From the NCBI RefSeq assembly GCF_024138165.1, contig NZ_CP100000.1:3038001-3102000 (forward strand): a stretch of DNA of 64,000 nt, read 5' to 3'. The notes under the pieces are model-generated. The model worked only from the letters and a program-made list of their open reading frames with translations. It did not search any database and was not told where the DNA came from. This DNA comes from Halorussus vallis (lineage in GTDB: Archaea > Halobacteriota > Halobacteria > Halobacteriales > Haladaptataceae). This document shows, one piece after another, positions 16,107 through 24,033 of the stretch; positions within the stretch are counted from its first letter, which is position 1, and each line of letters opens with the position of its first letter. The position numbers were made by a program, and so were the translations under genes.

Positions 16107-16463
16107 ATGGTTCACACCGCTCGGTCCGAACTCGCTCTCGACGATCTCTTCGAATTGCTCGCCAACGAGCGTCGCCGTCGGGTCCTCGAACACGTTCGAG
16201 GTGCCGACGGACCGACCGGGTTGCCCCAACTGGCGGCCGACATCGCCAAGCGCGAGTCCGACGGGATCGTCGACTCGGCGTCACCAAGTGAGGTCGAGCG
16301 CGTCCAGGCGTCGCTCCACCACCAGCACGTCCCGAAGCTCGCGGAGTCCGACGTTGTCGACCGCGGTCCCGACGGCGAGACGGTTTCCTCGGGTGCGAAC
16401 GTCGCCGACGCCGCGCGCCTCCTCGACGCGGTCGACCGCGTCCCGTCGGTCGCGTCGAACTGA
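16107..16463 (+). CDS. DUF7344 winged-helix regulator
   Basis: A 118-residue haloarchaeal protein with the DUF7344 pattern. The helix LDDLFELLANERRRRVLEHV is followed by SEVERVQASLHHQHVPKLAESDVV, where the HHQHVPKL stretch is the family hallmark, and a short hydrophilic tail. Members are predicted transcriptional regulators often fused to or beside HalX/HalOD signalling proteins. This one stands alone after the HAD gene. A second DUF7344 protein occurs at 35111. Confidence 0.85.
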   Translation: MVHTARSELALDDLFELLANERRRRVLEHVRGADGPTGLPQLAADIAKRESDGIVDSASPSEVERVQASLHHQHVPKLAESDVVDRGPDGETVSSGANVADAARLLDAVDRVPSVASN

Positions 16464-16529
16464 ACGGCCGGACTCGTCTCCCCCGACGCGACCGTTCGGT
16501 TTTTAGCCCAGTAGTGTGAGTCCATCGAC

Positions 16530-16895
16530 ATGGATTGGTCCAGACTCCCCTCCGCGGTCATCGCGGCGCTGTTCGTCGGGTTCCTCCTCGGCACGCATCT
16601 TTCGCCGCCCGACGCCTTCACCCAGTTGTTCTACTCCGCCCCATTGGTCGTCGTCGCGCTCCCGTTCGCCTACCGGTTCGAACCCGAACTCTCGCGGGCG
16701 ACGGTCGGCCAGCACGCTATCTTCGTCGTCTGTCTAATAGGTGCGCTGGCGAGAGGGAACCGACTCGTTCCCGTCCCGGACGGGGCCGCGCTCGCGTTCG
16801 CCCGCGCCGCGTTCGCGCTCGCGGGCCTCGCGCTCGGCGGTTGGCTGGCGTATCTCGGCGGCCTCGGCCGACTCCGCGATGGGGCAGGAGCGTGA
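16530..16895 (+). CDS. small polytopic membrane protein, first of a coupled pair
   Basis: A 121-residue protein with four hydrophobic segments (about 9-22, 33-48, 62-74 and 88-110), joined by short loops. No family is recognised. The final TGA overlaps the GTG of the next gene (GTGA, 4 bp), so both are translated from one mRNA. The two products share the same layout and the end motif GxWxxYxGG (GGWLAYLGG here, GNWVGYGGG in the partner), suggesting an old tandem duplication. Confidence 0.7.
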   Translation: MDWSRLPSAVIAALFVGFLLGTHLSPPDAFTQLFYSAPLVVVALPFAYRFEPELSRATVGQHAIFVVCLIGALARGNRLVPVPDGAALAFARAAFALAGLALGGWLAYLGGLGRLRDGAGA

Positions 16896-17287
16896 GCACC
16901 AACTGGCGCGCGGTCGAACGCGTCGGATGGACCCTCGCCCTCGGAGGCTTCCTCGCGGTCATGCTCGGGTCCGTCCTCGCGCCGAATCCGACGCGATTCT
17001 GGCCCGCCGCCGCGGCGTCGCTGGTCGTCGCGCTCCCGGTCGCCTACTGGTTCGTCGCCCGCCACCAGCGAGCAGACGACGGCCCGGTCGCGGGCCGATT
17101 CACGCTGTTCGTGATGGTGGCCGTCGCCGCGGCGACGGCCACCATCTCGCTGGTCGAGTCGGCGACCGCACCGGGGACGACCGCGGCGGCCGCGGGGCGG
17201 ACCGCCGCGGTCGTGGCCGCACTGCTGGTCGGCAACTGGGTCGGCTACGGCGGCGGGTACGAGGCGATTCGTCGCCGCGTCGTGTGA
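16892..17287 (+). CDS. small polytopic membrane protein, second of a coupled pair
   Basis: A 131-residue membrane protein starting at GTG 16892, overlapping the upstream stop by 4 bp. It has four hydrophobic segments and the paralogous pattern to its neighbour: VVALPVAYWFVARHQ corresponds to VVALPFAYRFEPEL in the first protein. A perfect 32-bp DNA palindrome (17114-17145) encodes part of helix three (MVAVAAATATI). Function unknown; heteromeric assembly with its neighbour is an inference. Confidence 0.7.
   Translation: MSTNWRAVERVGWTLALGGFLAVMLGSVLAPNPTRFWPAAAASLVVALPVAYWFVARHQRADDGPVAGRFTLFVMVAVAAATATISLVESATAPGTTAAAAGRTAAVVAALLVGNWVGYGGGYEAIRRRVV
17114..17145. repeat. perfect 32-bp palindrome inside a coding region
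   Basis: ATGGTGGCCGTCGCCG joined to its exact reverse complement, in the second small membrane protein gene. Confidence 0.9.
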
Positions 17288-17741
17288 GCGAACGTCGGTT
17301 TTCGAGTCCGGAAGCGCCAGACGACACCGACCACCGGAGGCGCAGGGTGACACAGGTTTCCGGAAGCGCTCTGTGAACCAACCGCCGTGGGTGGGACTGA
17401 AAGGGGCCGCCCGCTCGCGTTTACATGGTCGCCTGTGGGACCCCTATTCGGCGAGCGGCGAAGCCGCGAGTCGAATATGTCTCACAGCGACCGCGAGCGG
17501 GCGGGGGCTTTCGAAGTGGTCCTGTTAGCTGTCGTTGCGGTCGTCGTTGGAGAGCGGGCGGGGGCTTTCGAAGCGGTTGCTGTCTCGATTGCGGTTGCTC
17601 GTGATGAACGAGTAGCGACTTTCGAGGCGGTCACAGGAACCCTACCTCGTCTCTAAATGCTGGCTGCGAAGCCGATTTCGAACACCCGAAGGCGTTGCCG
17701 GAGTGAGGAACGTTTAATCCGGCCCCGGCCGCAGGTGGAGT
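17288..17741. other. 454-bp intergenic region holding a dispersed repeat
   Basis: No credible gene. An 89-codon open frame here is repetitive and overlaps the repeat, so I do not call it. The region contains the 124-bp element at 17393-17516 and two further copies of its 3' motif downstream. Confidence 0.6.
17393..17516 (+). repeat. dispersed non-coding repeat, copy A
   Basis: It begins GGGACTGAAAGGGGCCG and ends AGCGGGCGGGGGCTTTCGAAG. The same two end motifs, 123 bp apart, occur in reverse orientation at 38687-38809. The interior is less conserved but contains the hairpin AGCGGCGAAGCCGCGAG. The end motif AGCGGGCGGGGGCTTTCGAAG is repeated at 17553-17573 and in decayed form near 17610. Confidence 0.75.
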
Positions 17742-18410
17742 ATGCGAATCGCACTGCTCGGCGGGACGGGCGACATCGGCCAGGGGCTGGCGCTGCGGTG
17801 GGCACGCGACACCGACCACGAGATTCTCGTCGGGTCGCGCGACCCCGAGAAGGCCCGCGGGAAGGCCGAGGAGTACGAGACCGAACTGGACAGCGTCGGC
17901 GTCGAGACGACGGTCAAGGGGTTCGCCAACGAGATGGCGGCCGACCGGGCCGATATCGTGGTGCTGGCGGTGCCGGCCTACCACGTCCGGGACACCGTCG
18001 AGGCAGTCGCCGACCGAATCGGGGATTGCGACGCGCTGGTGACCCCCGCGGTCGGGATGAAGCGTGACGACGAGGGGTTCCACTACAAGCCGCCGAAGGT
18101 CGGGAGCGTCACCGAACTGGTCGCGGACACCGCGCCCGACGGTGTGCCGGTCGTCGGGGCGTTCCACAACCTCGCGGCCGACCGACTCGCGAACCTCGAC
18201 GTGGAACTCGACCTGGACACCCTCGTGGTGGGCGACGACGAGGACGCGGTCGGCCACGTGGTCGCGATCGCCGAGGAGATAGAGGGCCTCCGGGCGCTCC
18301 CGGCCGGCGGCGCGGCCAACGCCGCCGAGGTCGAGAGCCTCACGCCGCTACTCATCAACATCGCGATGGCGAACGAGGGGATGCACGACGTGGGCGTGAA
18401 GTTCGAGTGA
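17742..18410 (+). CDS. npdG: NADPH:F420 reductase
   Basis: A 222-residue enzyme that transfers hydride between NADP(H) and the deazaflavin coenzyme F420. The N-terminal Rossmann motif is LLGGTGDIGQGLALRWA (4-20), followed by the GSRDPEKAR segment that reads the NADP phosphate. Family motifs VLAVPAYHV, TPAVGMKRDDEGF, GAFHNLAAD and the C-terminal ESLTPLLINIA are present. Length fits Fno/NpdG. A deazaflavin-dependent family protein lies at 34034, a possible F420 user in the same genome. Confidence 0.93.
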   Translation: MRIALLGGTGDIGQGLALRWARDTDHEILVGSRDPEKARGKAEEYETELDSVGVETTVKGFANEMAADRADIVVLAVPAYHVRDTVEAVADRIGDCDALVTPAVGMKRDDEGFHYKPPKVGSVTELVADTAPDGVPVVGAFHNLAADRLANLDVELDLDTLVVGDDEDAVGHVVAIAEEIEGLRALPAGGAANAAEVESLTPLLINIAMANEGMHDVGVKFE

Positions 18411-18489
18411 GGCGACGGCAGAGCGAAGTCGGAGAGCGAATAGCGAGGAGACGGCGCGAGGACGGACCGGACTCCTCGTCCCCCAGACG

Positions 18490-18496
18490 CTTTAAC
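18490..18496 (+). promoter_or_regulatory. TATA-like box of the small membrane protein gene at 18521
   Basis: CTTTAAC, 27 bp before the ATG at 18521, supports this start and a leaderless mRNA. Confidence 0.45.
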
Positions 18497-18520
18497 TCCG
18501 TCGCCGCCGTATACCGGTGT

Positions 18521-18886
18521 ATGACAAACTGGTACGCCGTGATGGTGGGGTTCGTCGTCTCGGTCGTCGCCGGCGTCATCGGACTCGTGATTCCCGGCCT
18601 CGGCCAGTTAACCGCCGGACTGCTCGGCGGCTTCATCGCGGGGTACATGGCCGCTGGCGGGGCCGGCCGGGGCGCCTGGCACGGCCTGCTGGCCGGCTCC
18701 ATCGGCGGTGTCGTCCTCGCCGTCGTCGTGGGCGTCGCGATCAGCGCCATCGGCGCGGTCGGAATGGGGCCGCTGGGGCCGCTGCTCGGCGGGGGTATCT
18801 TCGTCTTCGGCGCCGTACTCGCGCTGATCCTCGGCCTCGAGAGCGCACTCGCCGGCGCGATCGGCGGCTGGATCGCCGAGGAGTAG
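18521..18886 (+). CDS. DUF5518-like small membrane protein
   Basis: A 121-residue hydrophobic protein rich in Gly and Ala with four membrane helices. Motifs are GGFIAGYMAAGGAGRGAWHGLLAGSIGG and a final GAIGGWIAEE; the GYxAGG..xGAxHGxLAG pattern is typical of the DUF5518 family of haloarchaea. Function unknown. The frame is open upstream but the TATA box at 18490 supports the ATG at 18521. Confidence 0.75.
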   Translation: MTNWYAVMVGFVVSVVAGVIGLVIPGLGQLTAGLLGGFIAGYMAAGGAGRGAWHGLLAGSIGGVVLAVVVGVAISAIGAVGMGPLGPLLGGGIFVFGAVLALILGLESALAGAIGGWIAEE

Positions 18887-18972
18887 CGCTTCGAGGGCTT
18901 CGAGCACTTCGGACGTCACGCCGGGCGGCGCCTCCCGAACATTCTTATCGAATCGGTAACCATTCGTGGACG

Positions 18973-20121
18973 ATGCAGTGGGAGACCGACTGGGAACTCC
19001 GCGCGCGGATGGCCGCGGTGTTGTTCGCGCTCGCGGCGCTCCTGGGCGCATTCGCCGTCGCCATGCACTGGGTGCTGACCGACGCGTTCGTCGCGTTCTC
19101 GGCGTTCCTGCTCGGCGGCGACGCGCCCGTGGTCGTCGGCGACCGACTCGGTGCCGGACTCCTCGCGGTACTGTTCGTCGCCGCGGTGGTTTCGGAACTC
19201 CTGGTGAGCGAGAAACTCACCGGCGAGGACACCGACCTCCGGTCGTCCGACGACGCGCCCGCCGAACTCCGAACGCGGCTCGCCCGCCTCGCCCAGACCG
19301 CCGACCTCCCGTCGCCGAAACTCCGGACGGTCGAAACCGAGACGCCGAAGGCGTACACGACCGGCGTCCTGCCGGGCAACGCGACCGTCGTCGTTTCGAC
19401 CGGGCTCGTCGACGCGCTCGACGACGAACAGCTCGACGCGGTGCTGGCCCACGAACTCGCCCACGTCAGAAATCGCGACGCGGCGGTCGTGACCGCCGCG
19501 TCGCTGGTCGAAATCGTCGGCCGGTGGCTGCTGGAGACGTTCGAGCGGCCGGCGTCGGACGACCCCGAGACGGCTCCCCGGCGACGGGAATCCCCGGCGA
19601 AACGGTTCCTCTACGGAAATCCTATTTCGTCGTTCCTCTGGCTGTTCTACGCGGTCGCGGTGCGGCCCGTCGCGTGGGGGTTCTGGTGGGTCGGTCGCGG
19701 GCTGTCCCGACTCCTCTCCCAGCACCGCGAGTACGCCGCAGACCGCGGTGCGGCCGCCATCACCGGTTCGCCGGCCGCGGTCGCCTCGGCGCTCGCGACG
19801 CTCGACCGCGCGGCCCGCGAACACCCCGAGACCGACCGCCGGGCGCGCGAGGCGGTTCGGGCGGGCTTCTACGTCGTGCCGGTTCCGGAGTCCGACGACG
19901 ACTTCGACCCGAGCGAGTACACCGGCTTCGCCGTCGCCGCCGAACACCGCGAGCCAACCGCCCTGGAGCAGTTCGACGCGGCCGCGACCGACGCCACCGC
20001 CGCCGCCATCGAGGAGGCCAACGACGCGACCGACTTCCCGACCCACCCGCCGACGGGCGACCGCATCGCCCGCCTGCGGGAACTCGAAGCCGAATCCCTT
20101 TCCGGGTCGCCCGCGAACTGA
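18973..20121 (+). CDS. M48 family metalloprotease (HtpX-like)
   Basis: A 382-residue membrane zinc protease. Two N-terminal helices (about 12-32 and 60-76) are followed by the M48 catalytic motif HELAH (160-164) in VLAHELAHVRNRDA. The membrane-embedded middle is at 210-245, and the third zinc ligand is in REYAADRGA. The substrate-shaping motif YTTGVLPGNATVVVSTGLVDAL is conserved with HtpX. Family members degrade misfolded membrane proteins. The C-terminal domain of about 120 residues ends with THPPTGDRIARLREL, the usual HtpX tail. The ASCH gene starts five bases after the stop. Confidence 0.9.
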   Translation: MQWETDWELRARMAAVLFALAALLGAFAVAMHWVLTDAFVAFSAFLLGGDAPVVVGDRLGAGLLAVLFVAAVVSELLVSEKLTGEDTDLRSSDDAPAELRTRLARLAQTADLPSPKLRTVETETPKAYTTGVLPGNATVVVSTGLVDALDDEQLDAVLAHELAHVRNRDAAVVTAASLVEIVGRWLLETFERPASDDPETAPRRRESPAKRFLYGNPISSFLWLFYAVAVRPVAWGFWWVGRGLSRLLSQHREYAADRGAAAITGSPAAVASALATLDRAAREHPETDRRAREAVRAGFYVVPVPESDDDFDPSEYTGFAVAAEHREPTALEQFDAAATDATAAAIEEANDATDFPTHPPTGDRIARLRELEAESLSGSPAN

Positions 20122-20126
20122 TTCGC

Positions 20127-20441
20127 ATGGCAGACCCAGACGCCGAGACGCTCCTGCCGAACGAGCGCATGCGAGACGGTGCCAGCGCGGGCGACGTGAC
20201 CCAGATTCACCGCGGCCGGCAGTACGCCGAGGCTGGCGACCGCTTCGAGGTGGATGGCGAGGAGTTCGAGGTCGTCGAGGTCCAAGAGCGGACGCTGGGC
20301 GACCTGACCGACGAGGACGCCCGCGCAGAGGGGATGCGCGACCTGGCCCAGTACCGCGAGATGCTGGACCGCGCCCACGAGGACTTCGAGTGGAACGACG
20401 AGAGCGAGGTCGTTCTGCACCGCTTCGAGAAGGTCGAGTAG
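20127..20441 (+). CDS. ASCH-domain protein
   Basis: A 104-residue haloarchaeal ASCH domain protein (PUA-like beta barrel). The pattern is LLPNERMRDGASAGDVTQIHRG, then GDRFEVDGEEFEVVEVQERTLGDLTDEDA, ending FEWNDESEVVLHRFEKV. ASCH domains bind RNA or modified nucleosides and some hydrolyse N4-acylcytidine; activity here is not established. It follows the M48 protease at 5 bp and is probably cotranscribed. Confidence 0.85.
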   Translation: MADPDAETLLPNERMRDGASAGDVTQIHRGRQYAEAGDRFEVDGEEFEVVEVQERTLGDLTDEDARAEGMRDLAQYREMLDRAHEDFEWNDESEVVLHRFEKVE

Positions 20442-20988
20442 TCGGTCGGTGCGGGAACACCTGAAGCCATACCAGAAAAGGGCGACCAGTCGAAGGGAGC
20501 CACCCACTCGTACCCATCGGAGTAATTTTTCGACCGAGGCGTCCTGCTCGCACGATACAACTGAGTGACCGCACCGCGACGACCACACGCCTCCCCAGCC
20601 GACTCCTTCGTTCACGCCTACGGCGTTCTCTCAGTCGTCCCTCGCGCGAGATTGTCGCACCCGCAAGGGGTGCGACCGCGCGCGCCACGCCGAAGGTCGG
20701 TATCGCGCACCGTCACAGCCGCCGCGGCGCGCGCTGGCGTGAGTTCAACTCACGCCAACGTCGCGCGAGGTCTGCGCGAGCGAAGCGAGTGCAGGCTCGG
20801 AGGACGCGGTTTGTCCTCCGGTGGATGACCGAGCGCCGGCAGGCGCGACCGAGTCGGCTGGGGAGGGCTGTGGATTGCGGTCGCGGTGCGGTCACTCATC
20901 GTCATCGTGCGAGTAGCGGTCTGCGGTTGCAGTTCGTCGCACTGCGGCTACATCAGACGAAAGTAGAAACCGGGCGAAAACCGACGAC
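20442..20988. other. 547-bp intergenic region with inverted-repeat element
   Basis: No credible gene. It holds the imperfect inverted repeat listed separately and several small hairpins (GTCGCACCCGCAAGGGGTGCGAC near 20655 and GGCGTGAGTTCAACTCACGCC near 20734). Confidence 0.6.
20563..20897. repeat. 335-bp element with imperfect terminal inverted repeats
   Basis: The left arm (20563-20605) starts GAGTGACCGCACCGCGAC and ends CCTCCCCAGCCGACTC. The right arm (20851-20897) is the reverse complement of both end blocks with a slightly different filler. Inside are two near-perfect hairpins and a stretch resembling other haloarchaeal intergenic repeats (GCGAGCGAAGCGAGTGCAGG). No ORF of note and no transposase, so it looks like a non-autonomous element. 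Confidence 0.65.
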
Positions 20989-21327
20989 TCACCGACGTTC
21001 CCGGAGTTCCGCGCGCAGGTCCCCCATGTCCATCCCCTTCATCGACAGCAGCACCAGCAGGTGGTAGACGATGTCGGCGCCCTCGTGGGCGATCTCCTCG
21101 CGGTCGTCGTCCTTCGCCGCCAGAATCAGCTCCGTGGTTTCCTCGCCCAACTTCTCCAGGACGGCGTTCTCGCCCTTCTCGTGGGTGAACAGCGAGGCGG
21201 TGTACGAATCCTCCGGGAGGGTCTCCTTGCGGTCCTCGACGACCGCGAACAGTTCGTCCAGAATCTCGCCGGTCGATTCGCCGCCCTCACTCGACTCCGC
21301 GGCCCCCTCGGCCTGGTCCCCGCTCAT
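20989..21327 (-). CDS. hisE: phosphoribosyl-ATP pyrophosphohydrolase
   Basis: A 112-residue HisE, the second step of histidine synthesis (PR-ATP to PR-AMP plus PPi). An acidic N-terminal extension of about 20 residues precedes the MazG-like helical core. It shows TASLFTHEKGENAVLEKLGEE and the metal-binding ELILAAKDDDREEIAHEGADIVYHLLVLL. The start at 21327 overlaps the end of the BFN gene by 4 bp (ATGA), so it is translationally coupled to it. No other his genes are in the window. Confidence 0.95.
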   Translation of the reverse strand: MSGDQAEGAAESSEGGESTGEILDELFAVVEDRKETLPEDSYTASLFTHEKGENAVLEKLGEETTELILAAKDDDREEIAHEGADIVYHLLVLLSMKGMDMGDLRAELRERR

Positions 21328-21776
21328 GGTCCCAGTTCGGCGACTTCGCGGATGTCCTGGAGTTCGTCGAACTCCTCGCGGTCGCGGCCGCCGGACTCGA
21401 ACACCTCGGCTTCGACCTCGATGGGTGCGTTCGTCCGGGCCGCCATCGCCAGCGAGTCGCTCGGTCGGGCGTCGACGACCGTGTCGCCGCGGGCCGTGTC
21501 GAGGTGGAGGTCGGCGATGTAGGTGTTGTCCTCCAGCGCGGAGACGACCACGCGCGTGATTCGCCCGCCGAGTTCCTCCATGATGTCGAGGGCGAGGTCG
21601 TGGGTCAGCGGGCGACCGATGTCCTCGGCTTCCATCCCCCGGGCGATGCTGATCGCCTCCTCGAAGCCGATGAAGATGGGGAGCACGTCCTCCTCGTCGT
21701 CCGATGCGAGTACGACCACCGGGACCGGTCCGTCGCCGGTCATGGCCACGCGCACCGCGTCGATTTCGGCGTCCAT
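21324..21776 (-). CDS. bifunctional nuclease (BFN/DUF151) domain protein
   Basis: A 150-residue protein with the DUF151 fold. Motifs include VVVLASDDEEDVLPIFIGFEEA, RPLTHDLALDIMEELGG and the hallmark VDARPSDSLAMAARTNAPI. Plant and bacterial relatives have nuclease activity; the archaeal role is not known. It lies between pdxT (70 bp upstream) and hisE (4-bp overlap) on the minus strand. Confidence 0.9.
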   Translation of the reverse strand: MDAEIDAVRVAMTGDGPVPVVVLASDDEEDVLPIFIGFEEAISIARGMEAEDIGRPLTHDLALDIMEELGGRITRVVVSALEDNTYIADLHLDTARGDTVVDARPSDSLAMAARTNAPIEVEAEVFESGGRDREEFDELQDIREVAELGP

Positions 21777-21845
21777 GCCCGGACCGAGGGGTGCCAGAAA
21801 GAAAAATCTGCCCTACCGAGAATCGTCCGCCCGCGCGAAACCGAC

Positions 21846-22472
21846 CTACTCCGACGCCGCGAGGTCGCCGGCCGGTTCGCCGGCCGACTCGTTCTCGAAG
21901 AACGCCAGGCCGTGGATTCGCGAGTCGGCGGTCAGTTCGGGGTGGAAGGAGGTGCCGACGACCGGGCCGTCCCGGACCGCGACCGGGTTGCCGTCCCACG
22001 ACGCCAGCACCTCGGCGTCCCCGCCGGCGTCTGCGATGAGCGGCGCGCGGATGAACACCGCCGGGAACGGCGCGTCGAGGCCCTCGACGTCGAGCGGCGC
22101 CTCGAAACTGTCCTTCTGGCGGCCGAAGGCGTTGCGCTCGACGGTCACGTCCGCCACCCCGAGGTTCTCGACGCGGTCGTCGCCCGCATCGTCGGCGGCG
22201 ACGATGAGGCCCGCGCAGGTCGCCAGCACGGGCTTGCCGGCCTCGACGTGGGCGACGATCTCCTCGGCGATGCCCTCCGAGCGGAGGAGCCGCGAGATGG
22301 CGGTCGATTCGCCGCCCGGCAGCGACAGCAGGTCGCAGTCGGGGACGGTTCCGGCGGTCCGGATCTCGGCGACCTCGACCTCCCGGCCGTGGCGGTCGGC
22401 GGCCCGGCGAATCGCGTCGGCGTGTTCGCTCACGTCGCCCTGGACGGCGACGACACCCGCTTGTAGGGTCAT
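21846..22472 (-). CDS. pdxT: pyridoxal 5'-phosphate synthase glutaminase subunit PdxT
   Basis: A 208-residue glutaminase that delivers ammonia to PdxS for PLP synthesis. Motif LPGGESTAISRLL is at 51-63, nucleophile Cys86 is in LATCAGLIV, and the catalytic His/Glu are in GTSFHPELTAD. It is slightly longer than bacterial PdxT owing to an insertion (DDAGDDRV) after the nucleophile elbow. pdxS is not in the window. The ATG at 22470-22472 gives the conserved start TLQAGVVAVQGDV. Confidence 0.95.
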   Translation of the reverse strand: MTLQAGVVAVQGDVSEHADAIRRAADRHGREVEVAEIRTAGTVPDCDLLSLPGGESTAISRLLRSEGIAEEIVAHVEAGKPVLATCAGLIVAADDAGDDRVENLGVADVTVERNAFGRQKDSFEAPLDVEGLDAPFPAVFIRAPLIADAGGDAEVLASWDGNPVAVRDGPVVGTSFHPELTADSRIHGLAFFENESAGEPAGDLAASE

Positions 22473-22578
22473 TGCCGGGAGTTGTGGTCGGGGCGAGAAA
22501 AAGGGCGCGTCTCGGCACGAGGGGTTCCACGTCGTCTCGGTCGACGTTACTCCACGCCGCACTCGGCGAAGACCGCAT

Positions 22579-23184
22579 CTACCGGTCGTCCACGCGCGAA
22601 CCCATCCACGTTCCGAGCGTCAGGCCGTAGATGGCGTGGCCGACGTGGAAGACCAGTCGGTCGTCGGCGTCGAGGCTCATTCCGAGGACGCGTTCGAGCA
22701 CGACGCGCTCGCCGAACACCGAGAGGACGAGTCCGTAGACGGTGCCCGCGAGCAGGCCGGCCGCCTCCCGGCGGGCCTCGCGGTCGTCCTCGTCCGCCTC
22801 CGCGGCCGACGAGGACAACTGCGGCGTCGACGCCGTCGAACCGGAACCGGTCGGAACGAGCGCGCCGAAGGCGACGCCGGCGCCGAGTCCGTAGAGTAGA
22901 TGGAGGACGATGGCGGCCACCGGGTGGTCGTTCGGGTCGCCGCCGGCGACGAACTTCGACCAGAACACCGCGGTCGGTGGGAGCGCGTGCGAGATGGGAA
23001 GCCGATAGGCGGTCATCACCAGCGTCGCGACGAGGCCGCCCTTCGCGCCTTCGACGACGCGGGCCGAGCGCCGTCGACGGCGCTCGGCCCGCGTCGTGCG
23101 CTCGTCGGCCCGGTCCCGGTCGGTCGCGCGACCGCGGTCGGTTGCGGCGGTGTCGGTCGAATCACCGAGGAGCGGGAGTCGCAT
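22579..23184 (-). CDS. haloarchaeal membrane protein with Arg-rich N terminus
   Basis: A 201-residue protein not assigned to a named family. The first 42 residues are hydrophilic and Arg-rich. About four hydrophobic segments follow, containing VVEGAKGGLVATLVMTAYRLP, VLHLLYGLGAGVAFGAL, LLAGTVYGLVLSVFGERVV and HVGHAIYGLTLGTWMG. Repeated YGL..G motifs suggest an internal duplication. The basic N terminus is encoded by a perfect 44-bp palindrome (23054-23097), so the true start could be further in, near ARVVEGAKGG. Confidence 0.65.
   Translation of the reverse strand: MRLPLLGDSTDTAATDRGRATDRDRADERTTRAERRRRRSARVVEGAKGGLVATLVMTAYRLPISHALPPTAVFWSKFVAGGDPNDHPVAAIVLHLLYGLGAGVAFGALVPTGSGSTASTPQLSSSAAEADEDDREARREAAGLLAGTVYGLVLSVFGERVVLERVLGMSLDADDRLVFHVGHAIYGLTLGTWMGSRVDDR
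23054..23097. repeat. perfect 44-bp palindrome at the 5' end of a gene
   Basis: ACGACGCGGGCCGAGCGCCG and on to a centre at GTC|GAC, followed by its exact reverse complement (22-bp arms). It encodes the Arg-rich N terminus of the membrane protein at 22579. Confidence 0.9.
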
Positions 23185-23354
23185 GGCGATACGCCGACCC
23201 GGACGCCGAAAGTGCTGGCGGCCGCGGTCGAGCGACCGGGAGGTGAAAGACGGTTCTCGTCGGAGGCGTAGAGGACGTTCCTCGTCGGAGATGTAGAAGG
23301 TGCTCCCGACCGAAACCGGAGATCGTCGAAACCCGTCCGTCGGTGGCCGACGAA

Positions 23355-23516
23355 CTACAGCGCGAGGATGTTCAGCACTTTGATGAACACGCCGAAGAGG
23401 ACGCCGAACGCGACGATGGTCTTGGGGTCGAGTCGAATCGCGTTGCGGTCCTCTGCGTCGAAGTACCGGACGAGTCCGGCGCTGGACATCAGTCCGCCGG
23501 AGTCACTGCTGCTCAT
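23355..23516 (-). CDS. secG: preprotein translocase subunit Sec61-beta (SecG)
   Basis: A 53-residue gene. The acidic N terminus ([20 protein letters not shown]) leads to the family motif [10 protein letters not shown], then [13 protein letters not shown] and one C-terminal transmembrane helix (about 33-52). This is the archaeal Sec61-beta subunit that associates with SecY and SecE in the protein-conducting channel. Start ATG at 23514-23516, stop TAG at 23355-23357. Thioredoxin is divergent. Confidence 0.92.
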   Translation of the reverse strand: MSSSDSGGLMSSAGLVRYFDAEDRNAIRLDPKTIVAFGVLFGVFIKVLNILAL

Positions 23517-23662
23517 GTTCCGTTGGTCCGACCGCCCCTCGCCTAAACCTTTCGGAGCGTCTCGCGGCCGAGACGGCCGGCCGGTCCGGGTTCCGATTCC
23601 GGCAACGTAACGGGAGTGGGAAACCCTTATGCGAACGGCGGCGGAACGTTCGAAGAGAACGC

Positions 23663-23929
23663 ATGACTGTCACGCTGAAGGACTTCTACGCGGATTGGTG
23701 TGGACCGTGCAAGACCCAGGACCCCATCCTCGAAGAGATGGAGGAGGACTGGGGCGAGGTCGACTTCGAGAAGGTGGACGTGGACGAGCACCAGGACGTG
23801 GCCAACGAGTACCAGGTCCGCTCGATTCCGACCATCGTGGTCGAGAACGACGACGGCGTGGTCGAGCGGTTCGTCGGCGTCACCCAGCGCGACGAACTCG
23901 AAGACGCCCTCGAGAAGGCGGGCGCGTAA
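23663..23929 (+). CDS. thioredoxin
   Basis: An 88-residue thioredoxin with active site WCGPC (Cys13 and Cys16), cis-proline motif RSIPT and the end region [20 protein letters not shown]. It is short, lacking the first beta-alpha unit of bacterial thioredoxin, as usual for many archaeal forms. It is expected to be a cytosolic dithiol-disulfide oxidoreductase. It is divergent from secG. Confidence 0.92.
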   Translation: MTVTLKDFYADWCGPCKTQDPILEEMEEDWGEVDFEKVDVDEHQDVANEYQVRSIPTIVVENDDGVVERFVGVTQRDELEDALEKAGA

Positions 23930-24033
23930 TCGGACCCCTGTTTTGATGGCCGCGCGACGTTCCCTTGCCGCCGCACCGCGTGCCGGCGAACTCCACCGAT
24001 AGACGTATCAAAACTCCAACCGTCGGGGGCGAT

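Noticed and set aside
17387-17656. 89-codon ORF with GERAGAFEAVAV-like internal repeats
   Set aside because: It coincides with the dispersed repeat and its tandem 3' motif; the repetitive protein is explained by DNA repeats, not by protein conservation.
20442-20560. Protein-like stretch on the minus strand (KNYSDGYEWVAPFDWSPF) beside the ASCH gene
   Set aside because: The frame continues antisense through the ASCH gene and has no convincing start or family; judged chance, though a short remnant cannot be excluded.
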